A stretch of 64,000 nucleotides of DNA, from NCBI GenBank assembly GCA_037957365.1, contig JARHVA010001174.1:2409501-2473500 (forward strand). The letters run 5' to 3'. This document shows, piece by piece, positions 11,030 to 24,200 of this stretch. The notes below the pieces were generated by a model. That model was given only the letters and a program-made list of their open reading frames with translations, ran no database searches and was not told where the DNA came from. This DNA comes from Torreya grandis (taxonomy: Eukaryota; Streptophyta; Pinopsida; Cupressales; Taxaceae). The number at the start of each line of letters is the position of its first letter. Position 1 is the stretch's first letter. The position numbers were made by a program, and so were the translations under genes.

Positions 11030-14000
11030 ATGAAATTGAAGGCTCGGAATATGGGTCGTTGCGGTATGATGATGGGGATAAATCTGAATGATGATGAAGA
11101 AGATGAGGAAGGAAAAAATCTATGTTGTTCTGGTCAAACAATTGCAGTTGCTGTTGATAAGGATAAGAACAGCATATATGCTGTGAGATGGGCTTTGGAT
11201 CACTTGATCTCTCAAGAAGCAAACGAATCAGTACGAACTTTGCTGCTCATTCATGTACGATCGCCCATTCTAACCATCCCAACACCAAGTATGAAAATCT
11301 TAAAATCTTTTTCATGGGGGTGAATGTTTTTCTAGTTTTTCTTTTATAGTTCATTGGATACTTGTTGAGCGCTTCCCTTGTGGTTTTACAGTCTCATTTA
11401 CTTAATTTGGTCAATTGTCGAAATTGATATAATTCTTTGATAGATCACATCTTCGTTGTGATGATAGATCACGTTGATTTATCAAAAATCAAGCATAGTT
11501 TATTCCCAGGAGCTGTTTTCTCATATTTTTGGACTGTGGAAGCCTAAAAACACTTACAATTTCTTTCTTTTTTTTCATCTATTTCTTGGAATGAACTGTT
11601 ATTGGGTAGTGCTTTGTAATTGGCATGGCAACTCTGCAGACTTCAGATCTTGGTCTTTAAGATTTAATTAAGCTGTGCCCCTTGTTGGCCTGATGACTAA
11701 AATTATGAAAGACCAGACCACCCATTGATTCCAGCTGCGGGTTATTTATCAATTACTCGCCTCCCTCACTGCCCCATGTTGGGCTGATGACTAAAATTTT
11801 GAAAGACCAGATCACCCATTGGGGTGATCTGATTCCAGCTGCGGGTTATTTATCAATTACTGGCATCCCTCTCTGCTCGGTGCACATGATCTCATCAGAA
11901 CTCTATAGTTTTTTAATTTTATATTGGTAACCAATTCTTTTTTGACAAGGGGGAATCTTCTAGCTCCCTGAAAGCAATGTTCCACCTGAAGAGTCAACTA
12001 TCAATGGCATGGGAGACTCTATAGTTAATAGCACTTGGATAGAATGGTGTACTGGGTGGATGACCTCTCTCAGCCTCCCCGGGTTGGAACCTAAAAAAGT
12101 CACCTTCACCTTTCTCTCATTGATTTAGGACAAAATATAAAAATATAATCATTGCAAATCAGAAAGCTATATGCATCAACAACTGTAACTATATTTTGGA
12201 ACCTATAAAATTCACCTTTCTCTCATTGATTTATTAGAAAAAGGGGTGAATAAAACAAAGGACAAAATATAAAAATATAATCATTGCAAATCAGAAAGCT
12301 ATATGCATCAACAACTGTAACTGTATTCCTGCTAGTCTTTTTATCCATGTACACAATTTATAAAACAAGATTTTCTTTTATCCATTGTTGTGAGCAACAA
12401 CCTGAGCTGAAATAAAAAAAACCAACCTATTAACCTGCTTTAATATCAACTAACAAACATGTTTTCTTGCTTAGATAATTTCATGTCAATTAACTATCTG
12501 GGTGTATCCCTATTTGCTTTGAATCATCATTCGGGTAGGGCAAACCCTTTTTCCAGGTACGCACAGGTGGTAGCATGGGATTTTACCTTTCATGGGCGGG
12601 AAGGGTGTTTTATATTAGTGGACCCCTTGTTCTTATCTATAGTTGGAGATTGCTCTGGTTGGCAGTATAGCATGCAAGCCAGATGTGGTCATTGCGTATG
12701 CACACCTTAGGGGTGGCAAAACTGTAGTGTGAACTTCAGAAGCACCCCTTGAGGCTGGGGCAGTAACAAAACGAAGGTAAGAAACATGATGATCACATTT
12801 CTTACGTTTGTTTGGGTTGCCACCCCAGCCACTAGGGGTGCTCCCTGAGCTAACACCACAGTTCACCAGCAAACATTTGAGTCCTGAGCGCACCAGCCCA
12901 AAATCAAAATCCTACACCAGACGGAATGGTGTACATTCATTTCAATGTGTTTGAAGTAAACCTCCACCATTCCTGTTGAGCATCTGTGAGCCTTGTTAAT
13001 GTGCTCCAGTTCAGTCCAGGCAAACACTAAAGCACTTCTAAGACTAGTAAGACTCCAATTGACTGACATAAACACTGGACACATTGCTTGACCAGCTATT
13101 CTTCTATTTGTGCTGAAGGATAACACCATTGGCTGCTTCTGATAAACAATATATAACCTTCAGTAGAATTTTCCTAACTTTTTCCTAAACCTGAACAGTG
13201 GAGTTCCATCATTTGAAAATTCACTCCAACTTTCCTTTTATTATTGGTAAATGCATCTTGTTTGTTCAGATAGTGCAAAATAATAAACAAGAACCACCCC
13301 TTCAAGAGTCATCATGGTGACCCTAGGATCTCACAAGGAGGGGGCATTTATCCTTTTGGCATCCTTTCTCAAGGTACACCCATTAGCTTGAATTTTCAAA
13401 AGCTAAATTTGAGCGAAAATTGTATAGAAATGCTTGCCAGCAAAAAGTATCACCAAAAAATACAGCTTTACATCTGAATCTCCATAAGGAGTAAAACACT
13501 GAGCCTGATAGACTGCCAATATCCATCATTTTCAGTGCCAATATGTATGCAATGGTCATCCAGCATAACAGATATCCAAGTAACTTAGTAAGTGGTCTGA
13601 CAAATAAAAAGAAAAATGCAGTCTCAACTGCCTGCCACACTTGTTTGGCTACAAAACAGCCCCCATAATATGCCAATCAGTCTCCTGATTTAACTCAAGT
13701 ATCTACACCCTTGGAGATCTCAAAGTCACCATAGTTTCATTTTCCAATAATTTTGATCCCCTGTTCCACCTTGCGCAAAAATTTAGGCATATAATTCAGT
13801 TGCTTGACCTAAGGTTTAAAGTTCAATTTGCAGTGTGCATAGCTATTTGTGGTTTGCATTTGGGTTCCCCTGATAATTAACTTTTTTGCATCTGGCTATT
13901 TACATTAGATGAAAAAAGAGAAATGTTTACTTCAAGTGACATTCATGACTATTCTGTGGTGGAGGTCGTTTACATTTGCTTCCCATTTGCAGTGGGGAAT

Positions 14001-17000
14001 CATGTTCCACTTGCATATATCTGTGAAGATGCTGTGGCTCTGTACATGAAACAAGTGGAATCACAAACTAATGAACTATTGCTACCCTATCTACGCATGT
14101 GCAATAGTAAAAAGGTTAGTCTGTAAATTCATCCGTTTGGTATGTTCTCTATTTGTCTTTTAGGTAGCTATTGTTGGCATGTTCTACCATGTTGTTAAAG
14201 GATGATTTTCTACTTTTTCTTTTATAGCTCATTGGAGATGCATGGAACTCTTTTCTTGCTTATTCTAAGATGGCTGTAATTTTACAGTCATGTTGATCTT
14301 ATTTGGTCATTTCTGGACATTCGCATAGTTTCTTTCTTTCTTTCTTCACTAAGAGCTTATAAACATTCACATAACTTATTTCTTTCTTTCTTCACTAAGA
14401 GCTTATAAACAAACTCAAGCTCTGGTATTAGGATTCACTAACCATGTTTGTAATTCAGGTACAAACAGAGGTCAGGGTTCTTGAAAATGAGAACATACCG
14501 AAGGCAATTGTAGAACATATTTCAAATTTCAATATAAGTAAGATTGTTATCGGATCATCTTCTCGAAATGTAATCACAAGGTACCAATATTGCTATTGAT
14601 GTTTGGAGAAATAAATTAGTGTTTTCAAAATTTTGTAAATATCTTTTGTTTCTTTGCAAATCAAAATTGGTTAACAATTTGTTGTTAATATGCTAGGTTG
14701 CTTTACTGTGTACGACAAAGTAAATTTGATTTGAATCTTTGATAAAATCTCAGCGGTTGTGTTTTATATGTTTAGATTTTCATTTCCAATGTGATGATAT
14801 TATCATAAATGAATCAGAAAATCAAAACAAAAAAGATCAGATAGCAGTTCAAATTTCAACAATGTTATACTTGCAAAAAATGATCTATTCAAATTAGATC
14901 TTCAATGGTGTATTTTCACATTCGGCTGATTCTCAGCATTATGTATAAGGATTCTCTGTATGGGTTCTTCAGAATCATGCTTTATGTTATTCTAGTATTT
15001 TTTTTTAAATTGATTTTATGTAGGAAGTTCATGGCCCCTGATGTACCAGCTAGTGTAGCAAAAATGGCGCCAAAATTTTGCACAGTATACGTTATATCAA
15101 AAGGAAAGGTTTCTTCACTGAGGTCTGCTGTTTTCTCAACACAAATTATGGGCATCAGAGAAAATATTAGAAGTGAGCACAATTTTGAAGATCCAAATAT
15201 AAGAGACTGCATATGTCCACTAACTGGAAGTGAACCAAAAGGTATTACTTTGTTAAGTTTCTTTAAATAGAATATTCATTTTCTGGATTTGTTTTCAAAT
15301 ATTTGAAATGTATGTTTGTCTCAGTTGATTTCATGCTGGGCTGGATCCCTTGTACCAATGGCTTTGTGAGCTTTGTAATTCAATATATATTTATCATTGA
15401 ATATTTTCTCCTTATTGTTATATACCTCATGTTTTTCCATGTTGCATTCTAAGTGGCAGATAAGACACAGTTGGAAGCTTTGAAACCTACAGTTTTTCAC
15501 TCTGGATCATCGTTTCATCAGGGACACCAGGATCTTTCAATTGGGAATCAAGTTATAGAGTATAATGAATCAAATGCAATTGAAAATGCCAATGAAGATA
15601 TTTCCAACTTGCAGTCTTCTAATAGTGACATAATTTCGTCATTTCCAAGTTCCATGTTTTCTGAGAGTGACCAATCCCATTTTCCCAGAAAGCTTGACAC
15701 TGACCGAAGAGGACTTTCTGATCCAAGCAAAGGAGTTGACTCTCCTACAGAGCATAGGCTCCAATCTGTTGCAGAAATCTCCAATTCAGGACTTGAAATG
15801 TCTATTCGAGTTCAGACCTTAAACCTGGATCAACATATTTTGCAATTTATGTCGGAAGAAACAGCATATAGGACTTATGATACTTTAAATGGAGAGAATA
15901 CATATTTTGATTCTATGTCAGAGTCTCTTATAAGATATCCAGATGACCCCAATTTCCAGAATGAGAATACATCAATGGGAACCATAACGACTAGCCACGA
16001 CATTGATAAGCCATCTACAACATGGGATATACATACAAATTCATCCTCACTGCTAAGCATGGTGAGAGATTAACCTACCCTTCATCATATTCCTGCCAGC
16101 ATTGGGTGTATTTGTTCTCTTACCTAGACTGTTATACGTCTTTGATGAAAATTTTTAGAGAATCATGCTAAGAATTTTATTTCCCAGGTGTTCAGTCATA
16201 TTGAGTATATTCAGATGTATAACATATGATTCTTAAGAAATTCAGTTGTTAGACTCGGCTAAAATGCACAACCTGCCCTTCTTGAATGATTTGCTTACAA
16301 GCTTGCGATATTCTCTCTTCTGTTTGTGACTTGGTTTTGGGGCATTTTCCACATAGCTTTCAACTTGGTAATCTATATTGGGAACTGGTTTTTGAGTTGT
16401 TTTGCAGACTATGCAGTCACAAGTGGGGAGAGAACCAGAAAGATTGGGGCTGGAATTGAATCAAACTGGGGAAATGTATGATCCAGCTTGTGAAGAAGCA
16501 ATCTTTTCAAATCAAAAGGTGGGTTTTTTCCTGCTTATCTTCTTTTTCCAATTTTCCATTAGATTTGAGTTTATGCAGTTTGGTAGCAGTCAACTCACAA
16601 TTTCGAATCATCATAACAGGCCAGAGAAATACACATTCAAGGATTGGAAGAGATAAAGAAAGTGGAGGCAGAAAAGGCAAGACAAGAAGTTGCAAGTTCA
16701 ATTGTTTCAGAGGAGAAGGCAGGTTGTGAAGCAGCCATGAAGGAGGCAGAAGCAGCAAGAGTAATAACAGAAATTGAGACAAAAAAAAGAACACTTGCAG
16801 ATTTCATAGCCGCAAGAGGATCAGAAGAGAAAGAAAATGTAGAACATGCCTTAGCATCAGCTCATGAAACATACAAGAAATATTCCATGGAAGAAATTGA
16901 GTCAGCAACTGATTTCTTCTCAGAATCACTCAAGATAGGGGAGGGATCATATGGCTTTGTCTACAAATGCACATTGGATCATACCCCAGCCGCTATCAAG

Positions 17001-18067
17001 GTTCTTTGCCCAGATGCAGCCCAAGGGTGGAAGCAATTTCAACAGGAGGTATATAATGTAGATATTATCGAAGGAATCCATACCAATACTAACTTAGAAT
17101 TATATAAAAGCAGCTACACATTGCCATTCTTTGAATAAGAATAATGGGAGGTGCAAGAAGTCTATGTATTCATTCTTGTTAGGTCTTTTTGCAGGTTGAG
17201 ATTCTAAGTCATATACGACATCCACATATGGTTTCACTTCTTGGAGCTTGCCCTGAATTTGGATGTTTAGTATATGAATACATGGAAAATGGAAGTCTAG
17301 AGGATCGTTTGTTTCGCAAAGGAGCAACACCTTCCCTTCCATGGCCTATTCGCTTTAAAATTGCTGCAGACGTAGCCACGGGATTGCTATATTTGCACAG
17401 TTCCACTCCTAAGCCACTTGTTCATCGTGACTTAAAACCAGCTAATATTTTACTCGACCATAATTTTGTAAGCAAGATAGGTGATGTGGGGCTCGCTAAA
17501 CTTGTTCCTTATGATGTCTCAAGCAGTTTTACACACTTCCGAAACACCTCAACTTCAGGCACATTTTGTTATATCGATCCAGAGTATCAGCAGACTGGGA
17601 CACTGGGAACCAAATCTGACCTTTATGCTCTTGGAGTAGTACTTCTACAGCTACTGACTGCAAAGAAAGCAATGGGGCTTGCATATGAAGTGGAGAAGGC
17701 TATTGCTAAGGGCTTCTTCAAACAAATTCTTGACCAAACAGTTAGAGATTGGCCAGTGAAGGAGGCTCTAGAGCTGGCAAAGCTCGCATTAAAATGCGTT
17801 GAAATGCGACGGAGGGACAGACCAGACCTTGAGACAGTTGTGCTGCCAGAGCTTCAGAGGTTGAAAGCATTTGCAGAATCAAAATATAGCCCAATGAAAA
17901 AGGACAAATTTTCTGGCTCACCAAGCCACATTTTTTCTCCAATTCATCAGGTTTGCGCAAAAGACAATAGTAAGGAGGTTGTTCTCCTGAACATTCACTC
18001 CACAGGAAACCTAACCAAGCATACCTTCCCTAAAAAGTTAAGGCATTTTTATAGGAAGGTATTTTGA
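11030..18067 (+). CDS. USP domain / receptor-like cytoplasmic kinase, eight exons, no U-box
   Basis: Exons: 11030-11288, 13993-14114, 14459-14580, 15024-15241, 15454-16061, 16408-16518, 16620-17048, 17195-18067. Every intron is GT...AG and phases agree (1, 0, 2, 1, 0, 0, 0), giving 913 codons. The N-terminus has an Asp-rich stretch, then a universal-stress-protein fold at residues 36-205 (start QTIAVAVDKDKNS, end VIGSSSRN...K). Residues 240-480 are a Ser-rich linker. About 485-560 is a Glu/Lys/Ala coiled coil. About 580-850 is a protein kinase: glycine loop GEGSYG at 587-592, Lys607, HRD at 700-702, DVG (family-typical for DFG) at 720, then GTFCYIDPEY. All catalytic residues are present, so an active Ser/Thr kinase is expected, probably cytosolic. 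This domain order matches plant RLCK-IX proteins, many of which end in a U-box; here the chain ends about 60 residues after the kinase. A second start lies at 11051. No cDNA support is available. Confidence 0.9.
11324..11419 (+). repeat. Segment near the start of intron 1 homologous to intron 2
   Basis: The stretch with tttttcttttatagttcattgg...gttttacagtc...atttggtca matches 14198-14311 in intron 2 (tttttcttttatagctcattgg...attttacagtc...atttggtca). This points to an old duplication inside the gene, or two insertions of the same element. Confidence 0.7.
11677..11874. repeat. Two-copy tandem repeat in intron 1
   Basis: Units 11677-11770 and 11771-11874 share tgatgactaaaatt, gaaagaccaga and ccagctgcgggttatttatc almost without change. 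The second unit carries 10 extra bases that complete the palindrome gatcacccattggggtgatc. The high identity suggests a recent event. Confidence 0.85.
12084..12322. repeat. Second two-copy direct repeat in intron 1
   Basis: 12084-12190 and 12197-12322 share ttggaacctaaaa, ctttctctcattgattta and about 60 identical bases beginning ggacaaaatataaa and ending caactgtaact. The second unit has about 20 extra bases in the middle. Confidence 0.85.
12719..12866. repeat. Inverted repeat (hairpin) in intron 1, possibly a MITE
   Basis: Arms of about 70 bases meet at 12791 with almost no loop. Left arm phrases aactgtagtg, agcacccctt, gaggctgggg and taagaaa are mirrored by ttcttac, ccccagcc, aggggtgct and caccacagtt on the right. 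The arms are imperfect. I see no clear target-site duplication, so a MITE or a foldback element is a suggestion only. Confidence 0.75.
14318..14409. repeat. Two-copy tandem repeat in intron 2
   Basis: Units 14318-14363 and 14364-14409 both run cattc-cata, a ttcttt run, then cttcactaagagcttataaa. They sit 50 bases before the exon 3 acceptor and add pyrimidine tracts. Confidence 0.8.
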
Positions 18068-18209
18068 TCTTGAAAAGAGGGGTTTCTTGAATCTCTGTCT
18101 AGGAAAAAGTAGGCCATTACCCAAGTAATAGTCTTCTAAACTTGGGAAATTTATCCATGTGAGATTCCCTGAGGTGATTTCCTTTCAGCAGGAGGTGGAG
18201 TGGGCATAA
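17951..18209 (+). other. Alternative 3' end: possible lost intron and U-box exon
   Basis: The reading frame passes through PSHIFSPIHQ and then CAG/GTTTGC, a fair donor. In U-box relatives an intron commonly lies at this point (PSYF-CPI-Q then EV or EI). A pyrimidine-rich CCTTTCAGCAG acceptor at 18181-18191 would continue in phase as Glu-Val-Glu-Trp-Ala-stop. That would end the protein at 880 residues instead of 913. Neither version yields a U-box, and no DPH-AADGFTYE-like coding stretch is visible as far as 20 kb. The usual Cys of the CPI motif is Ser here. Confidence 0.4.
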
Positions 18210-20009
18210 AGTTAAAATTAAGAAGAATTTATTTATAGAAGGCTCTTAATTTTGTATTGCTAAAATATATTTTGATTGATAAGTTCAGTGCAGAAAGTGA
18301 TTAGCATCAGGCCTCCAAATCATTTGCTTCCATCTGCTCAAGGGGAAATCTACATATGGACGATACTCTCAAAATTTGGCTGAAAACATTTTTGTGCGCT
18401 GTTCTGTAATCTAGTTTATCCTGCAATTGACAACTCCTAGTTTATGAGTAAGACCCTGGTCTCATGTCACTGTAACTGCAAAAATAGTTGTAGGTGCTGC
18501 AGAAATTACTTAGGAGTAGGTATGCAATGAAACAGTCCTATGGATTTCAAAAACTGCAAAATTTACACCTGGAGAGGAAATCTAGGAGGTTTGAATGTAA
18601 AACTGAATTAAAAAAGTATTTATAGAACACCTTTTATTGGTTGTAAAGTGCTTAAAAATTCTTTGCATGTGTTCAAACTTCTTGCCCCCAGCGACTACCC
18701 ATCTCTAAAAATCTTTCTCCTATGCAGTCATTGCTCTTATTTTTCAAGAAAAGAATCTATTTTTTGTAATTCAATGGATTTACACTTGCATGGTACCACT
18801 TGCAACTACAAAATAGTTGCAGTTTCCCTCTCCATGAGACCACCCTCTAAGCATATCTATGGAGAAGAGATTGTTATATCAAGTATTTATTTCGTTATGT
18901 AAGTTGTATACTGATCAATTTTGTGTATATTCTATGAGTTGTTTGAATCAACTAATTCTTGTCAAGAACACGAGCTTACACTTGCACCTTGTGATTTTCG
19001 GGATGTAGTTTTCTCTGAATGGAGAAGAAAGTAGCTGCATTTGCAAAACTATATGGGACAAGAAACATTTTCATGTCAAAGTTTAGTTTGTTATATTGAG
19101 GGTTTGTTGATTTTGCATAAAATTCAAAATTCAATTTAATCGTATTCGTATTTTAAATATATCCATCTAAAAAATGCGAAGATGTATCACTCTTGAGGCA
19201 TTTATCTTGGATTTGCCACATAGTTTTGCCCATTAAAAGGTTCCACATTGATTAACGACTCTACCGTTTCCACAATTTTTTCGATGACCGATGAAGTTGG
19301 CCTCAATCTAGCAACACCACTTGATCGAGCTCAAAAAAAATTCATAGGGAAAAAAATATGGACTCTAAACTCCACCATATGCTCAAGGTATGGCAATTTT
19401 TTTATTGCCTTCTCCAAGTAAGAAGAAAAACTGCCCAATAGTAGTGAAATGGATGTTAAGGTTGGCCATTTTTATTGACATCTCGCACTATCACACTCTC
19501 CTCCCACACCCTTGCTATTATTGTAGTTATGCCCCTCAATGCAATTAAGTTGAAGTTGAAGATTCGTTGATAAAGCATTAGCTACTCCCAAGCTTTTTCA
19601 TTAAGGGAACCATGTGCTCCATGTCAAGTAAATGCTGGTTATATTGGCTATACCGAGAACTACAAAAGGCTCCTTTCAAAGACATAAATTCCACACTTGG
19701 TGGTGGGTAAAACGTTGAGTATCCAATGTGCAATATGCAGGTTGGAATAACTTATTCCAACACCCTTTAAAAACTCAATTGAAAGGTTCATGCTTTGCCC
19801 CTTAGAGTGTTTGTTTTTAATAAAAAGGGGAAAATATTTTACAAAAGGAGACTTGTGAAAGCTTGCTCTGCTAAGGTTTCATGTTGGCCTTGCTTTGTTT
19901 TGATTTCTTGTCTTCTCTATTTGCCACACCGCATCTACGAGAGTTCTAAAGCTAATCACACATTTGTTGTGCATTGCTCATCATTCTTTGGGCATATTTT
20001 TGATATATA
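18068..20009. other. 3' flank of the kinase gene, no further gene seen
   Basis: Presumably holds the 3' UTR; AT-rich runs near 18220-18280 could serve as polyadenylation signals, but none is decisive. Short open frames (18648-18902, 19795-20010) have no recognisable domain. DNA after about 19200 may belong to the 5' region of the LINE that begins at 20010. Confidence 0.5.
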
Positions 20010-20990
20010 ATGGCCTCCGTCCACTCTATTCCGACTATTGTTGTAGATAGTGAGAAGGATGGCACCAAAGCAACCCAAGAAATTCATTCCAAAAGTTTAC
20101 GATGGGGTAAAACTTCTGACTCTCCCTCTCAACCTGATATATGTTTACAACTTGATGTCGTTGATAATATATGCAAGTGATATGAAAATTATTGTGTTGG
20201 TCATATCCCCTTTGAGGAGTCCTTTAATGCCTAGTTTCAACCCCAGTGGGAACCCTTAGGGGTTTGTATCATTGGCATTCAAAACCTCACAAAAGGGAAT
20301 TTCCCCACTACCACCCCCCTTTAAGGAGCCATCCCAAGTCTAAGCCCTTCTTGCTAAGTCAAATTGTTGGTCCCTGAGGAACACTCTTATGATTTTGTCC
20401 TCATGGACATGTACCTTTAAATTTTCTAACTAGGCATCCCTTTGGGTGCCAGTTTGGATTGAACTCCTCGGCCTCCCACTTCCTCTATGGGCCTTTCTTG
20501 AGGAAATTGTTAAACCCATAGGGTGTTTTTCATCATGAGAAAAATGAGTTTTATTTAGCACACCCCAACAAGTGTGTCGACGTAGAGGTCGACTTGACTA
20601 AGGATTTGAAAGAATCCACCGATATTCAAATCCACTGGAACGTTGGGCATAAAAATTCATATACTTCAATATTCCAAACACTTGTTTTCATTGCAAGTCT
20701 CTTGATCATCAAATTAAATAGTCCCCTCATGGGGTAGTGAAAACCCTATCTTGAACAAATGCCTTCTGATAAGCCCAAGGTGGCAGAGAATAATAATGGT
20801 TGGACGACTGTGAATAATAAAAAGTCTTATGTTGGTTACAAAAGTTTCTAACCTTTTTTTGCCCCTTCTACTCCAAAACCCTCTTATGAGGTGTGTAAGG
20901 ACAATCCTCCCCCTGAGCCTATTAGTGTTCCAACATCTCAAAGTCGAGTTTTGCACGTTCTTCAGCCACACATGAGTTCATCTCATGTTG
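20010..20990 (+). pseudogene. LINE ORF1 remnant
   Basis: Translating from the ATG at 20010 gives a broken frame with a Gly-His-Ile-Pro-Phe-Glu-Glu-Ser stretch and, near 20790, a Gly-Trp-Thr-Thr-Val-Asn-Asn-Lys-Lys segment. The latter is like the GWT-V-KK motif that closes many plant L1 ORF1 proteins. Several in-frame stops and shifts are present. ORF1 proteins normally bind the LINE RNA. The assignment rests mainly on position before the ORF2 remnant and on that motif. Confidence 0.5.
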
Positions 20991-21239
20991 GGACATCATC
21001 TACAAGCGGTCTTATCTCCAAGTAGTCGTGCAACCCACCTTGTGGTGGTGGTGACTCTACCTGAGAGGACAATGGGGCTAAACGCCACTCCATCTCACTT
21101 GGGGATTTCATGTGACCAAACCAACAAACTTTTTTGGAAAATTGTTTTGCGACTCTTGAAGATATTGAAGATGGTTAGGGGGAACTCCTCATGGATGATA
21201 CTTCCCAATGATTGTTTCGTCTTAGAATATTTGAGTTTT

Positions 21240-24200
21240 CACAAAGTCTTCTCATAAATTCTTTGTGCGAGCTACTTGTCAACAATTGGGAGCTCTAGTT
21301 TTTGTTTTTCTACAAGAAGTTAAAATTTCAAGGTTTATTCTATGAACTACTTTGAAATATATCGGGTCTAATGCAACTCACTTCTCCACTTTGCATGAAG
21401 AGGGTCATGGTGGTGCTAGTATCTTGGTTTCCCCAAAGCTTTCCCCCTTAATTGTTGCATCGAGGAGAGATCCATCACATCAAGCTATTTGGCTTCTCCT
21501 TAATATTAATGGTCATTCATTAGGGTTCCTCAATATTTATGCCCCAAATGATGGTCCACCTGAACAACATTTCCTACTCTAACCTGATAGTTGTCGAGTG
21601 CCCCCCCTCCTATCCTATCCATGTGCCCTTTCCTTAGTCTCTTGCAGCTAGGCAAGAGTCGTTCTCTAAAAGAATGATTTATGGAAATATCTCATTGATA
21701 ATCTACCCCTCACCACTTGACTCATGTGCGAAGACTTTAATATGATTCAGAGTCCCAAAGACAAGGTTGGTGCCCTCTCGATGTGATGGTGCATGGGAGA
21801 ACATAAGGTGTGGTTTTATTTTAAAAACTAGTGGGATCTTGTGGACTCTCTCCTCTGGTGGCATCCATTAACTACTGCTACTTGGTTTACATGGTCCAAC
21901 TATCACGTTGACACCGATAGGCTCCTCAAGAGGTTGGATAGTTTTATTCTTTCCAAGCAACATGTCTTCTCTTTTGCTCTTTCTGATGAGCATCATGTCT
22001 TTGTGCATTCTAAACATGTTCTATCAGAGACCACAATCCCATCACTTGTAGAGTGGATTGGAGTGATAATCACTTCAAAGTGCCATGCAATCAGTTCTTT
22101 CTTAACACCTTTCTCCTCTACCATAATGGAACCATATTGCTCATTTCCAAAGTTTGGAATCTTGCACCGCGTATATCTTATGCTACCAGCGAGATTGAGT
22201 AGTGGAATGAGGCCATCATCTACACCACCACCTTTTTCGGCCATTATGGTAATTAGATAGCACAAGTTTGTAAGTGGGCAAATGGCGTTATGTTCGAAGA
22301 ATACCAGATAATCTCTTCTTTCCTCGAGTGCAATCCATTTGATTCACAATTGTAGACCCTAGCGGCTTCTCTCAAGTAGCAAATCAAAATTGCAAATAGC
22401 CATGCAGCTAGAGGGGCGCAAATTATCTCTCACCTTTATTGGCTAAAATTGGGGATAAGGTCTCCAAATAATTTTTTAAATCTCTCATATCCAAGTAATC
22501 CCAAGCCTAGATAAATGCCATCAAGTCAGCGTAACAATGACTTACTAATCTCCCTGACATCTCCACTTCTTTTGTGAACCACTATATACTAGTGTTCCAA
22601 ACCTATGAGGAAATAGTGGAGATAGCTCAAGCCTTACGAGAATGCTTAGATGTTGTTCCTCACAAACTCAGTCTTGCTAACCAAATATTATGTGATGTTC
22701 CTTTATCTCTTAATGATCTCTTTCATGCTCTGTAATGCATGAGTAATGACAAAGCTTTGAGCATTGATTGTTTCCCTTGTGAATTCTATGAAGCTACTTG
22801 GGATTTTGTTGGACCTGACTTGCTACAAGTTTACAAAGAAGCATTACAGAAAAAATATTTGGGCTCTCTTATTAATAAAGGAAAAAACAAATTTATTCCC
22901 AAGACCAGTGATCCTAATCTTATTACTAATTGGCGCCCCATCACCCTCCTCAATGTGTCATATAAAATCCTTTTTAAAGCTCTTGCTAACTGCCTTTAGC
23001 TCAGTTTACCTGCGATTGTCAAACCAAAGCAAATGGGTTTCATCGAAAACATATATATCTTAAATAACCTTATTTTTTTTTGGGAAGGAATGGAGTGGGC
23101 GAGAGCCTCTTGTCAGCGAACCCATTTTCTCAAATTAGATTTTGAAAAAACTTATGATAGGATCGAGTGGCCTTTTATTCTTGTTATACTTCAAGATCTT
23201 GGCTTCAGTAAATTATTTATTTTGGTTGTCCAAACTTTATTCTCGGATGCCTTGGCTTGTCTCGCTATCAATGAGCTCAAGTCTAACAATTTTGGCCTCA
23301 TTTGCTCTATATGACGAGGTTGTCCTCTTGTGCCAACCTAATATATTTTCTTTGTTAAGGCTCTTGGATATATTTTGGTTCATAAATATAAGCAAGGTCA
23401 TATCAGGGGCATCATTCTTCCTAATAGATATTATTAACTCATCAATAGCCATTTTTTGGTTGATACTTTTCTTACTCTTGAAGAACAAGAAAAAAAATTT
23501 ATGGAGGCTTTGCATTGTTTAGACATTTTTTGCGAAGCTTTTGGTCCCAGCTTGCAATGAAATAAAACCCAGTGCTACAGACAAAGTATGATGCCCAAGC
23601 CGGAGTTGTTACACCAATCCAAGTGGAAGTGGATTCATTGAGAGGAGCAATTCAAATTTTTGGGCATTCCCTTTGCCTTCGATAGTTCTCCTATTGAGCT
23701 TTGGCAATATCTCATTAATAGAGTGTAGAAAAAGGTTGAGTATTGGGCCACTAAGCCCTTCTCTTTAGAATAGAAATTCCAAGTGTGCACTAAGATTATT
23801 GTTGCTACTTATTTTACTACTCCTCCTATTGGGCCCCCTCTAAAGCCTCCTATGACAAATTAGCTAAGATTCTGAGATATTTTCTCTAGTTTAGTGCTAA
23901 GTAAACTCGAGGGTTCCACAGAGCTGCTTGGGATATTTGTTATCTACCTCACGACAAAGGAGGTATGGGTATTGTTGATATTTATAGCCAGGGTATTTCC
24001 CTTTGTGCCAAATGGGTTGTTAGAGTTGTTGAAGATAATGAATCTTGGAAAATTCTCCTACAATACTATATTTCTTCTAGATCTTCCTATGGTAAGTCTA
24101 GTTATAAAAACATTAGTTTCTACACATTGTTGATTACTCCTGTCCTGGTTAAAATTGAGGGCTATTTTATTTCTATAAGTATTTGGAAATGTTTTGAATA

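Noticed and set aside
12459..13676. Open frames on both strands of intron 1
   Set aside because: They overlap the hairpin and repeats and have no domain. The splice-consistent exons on either side make this intron.
15548..16060. Minus-strand frames opposite exon 5
   Set aside because: Shadows of the real plus-strand coding exon.
18648..18902. 84-codon frame after the kinase gene as a missing U-box exon
   Set aside because: Translation lacks any U-box motif and begins with no splice acceptor in phase.
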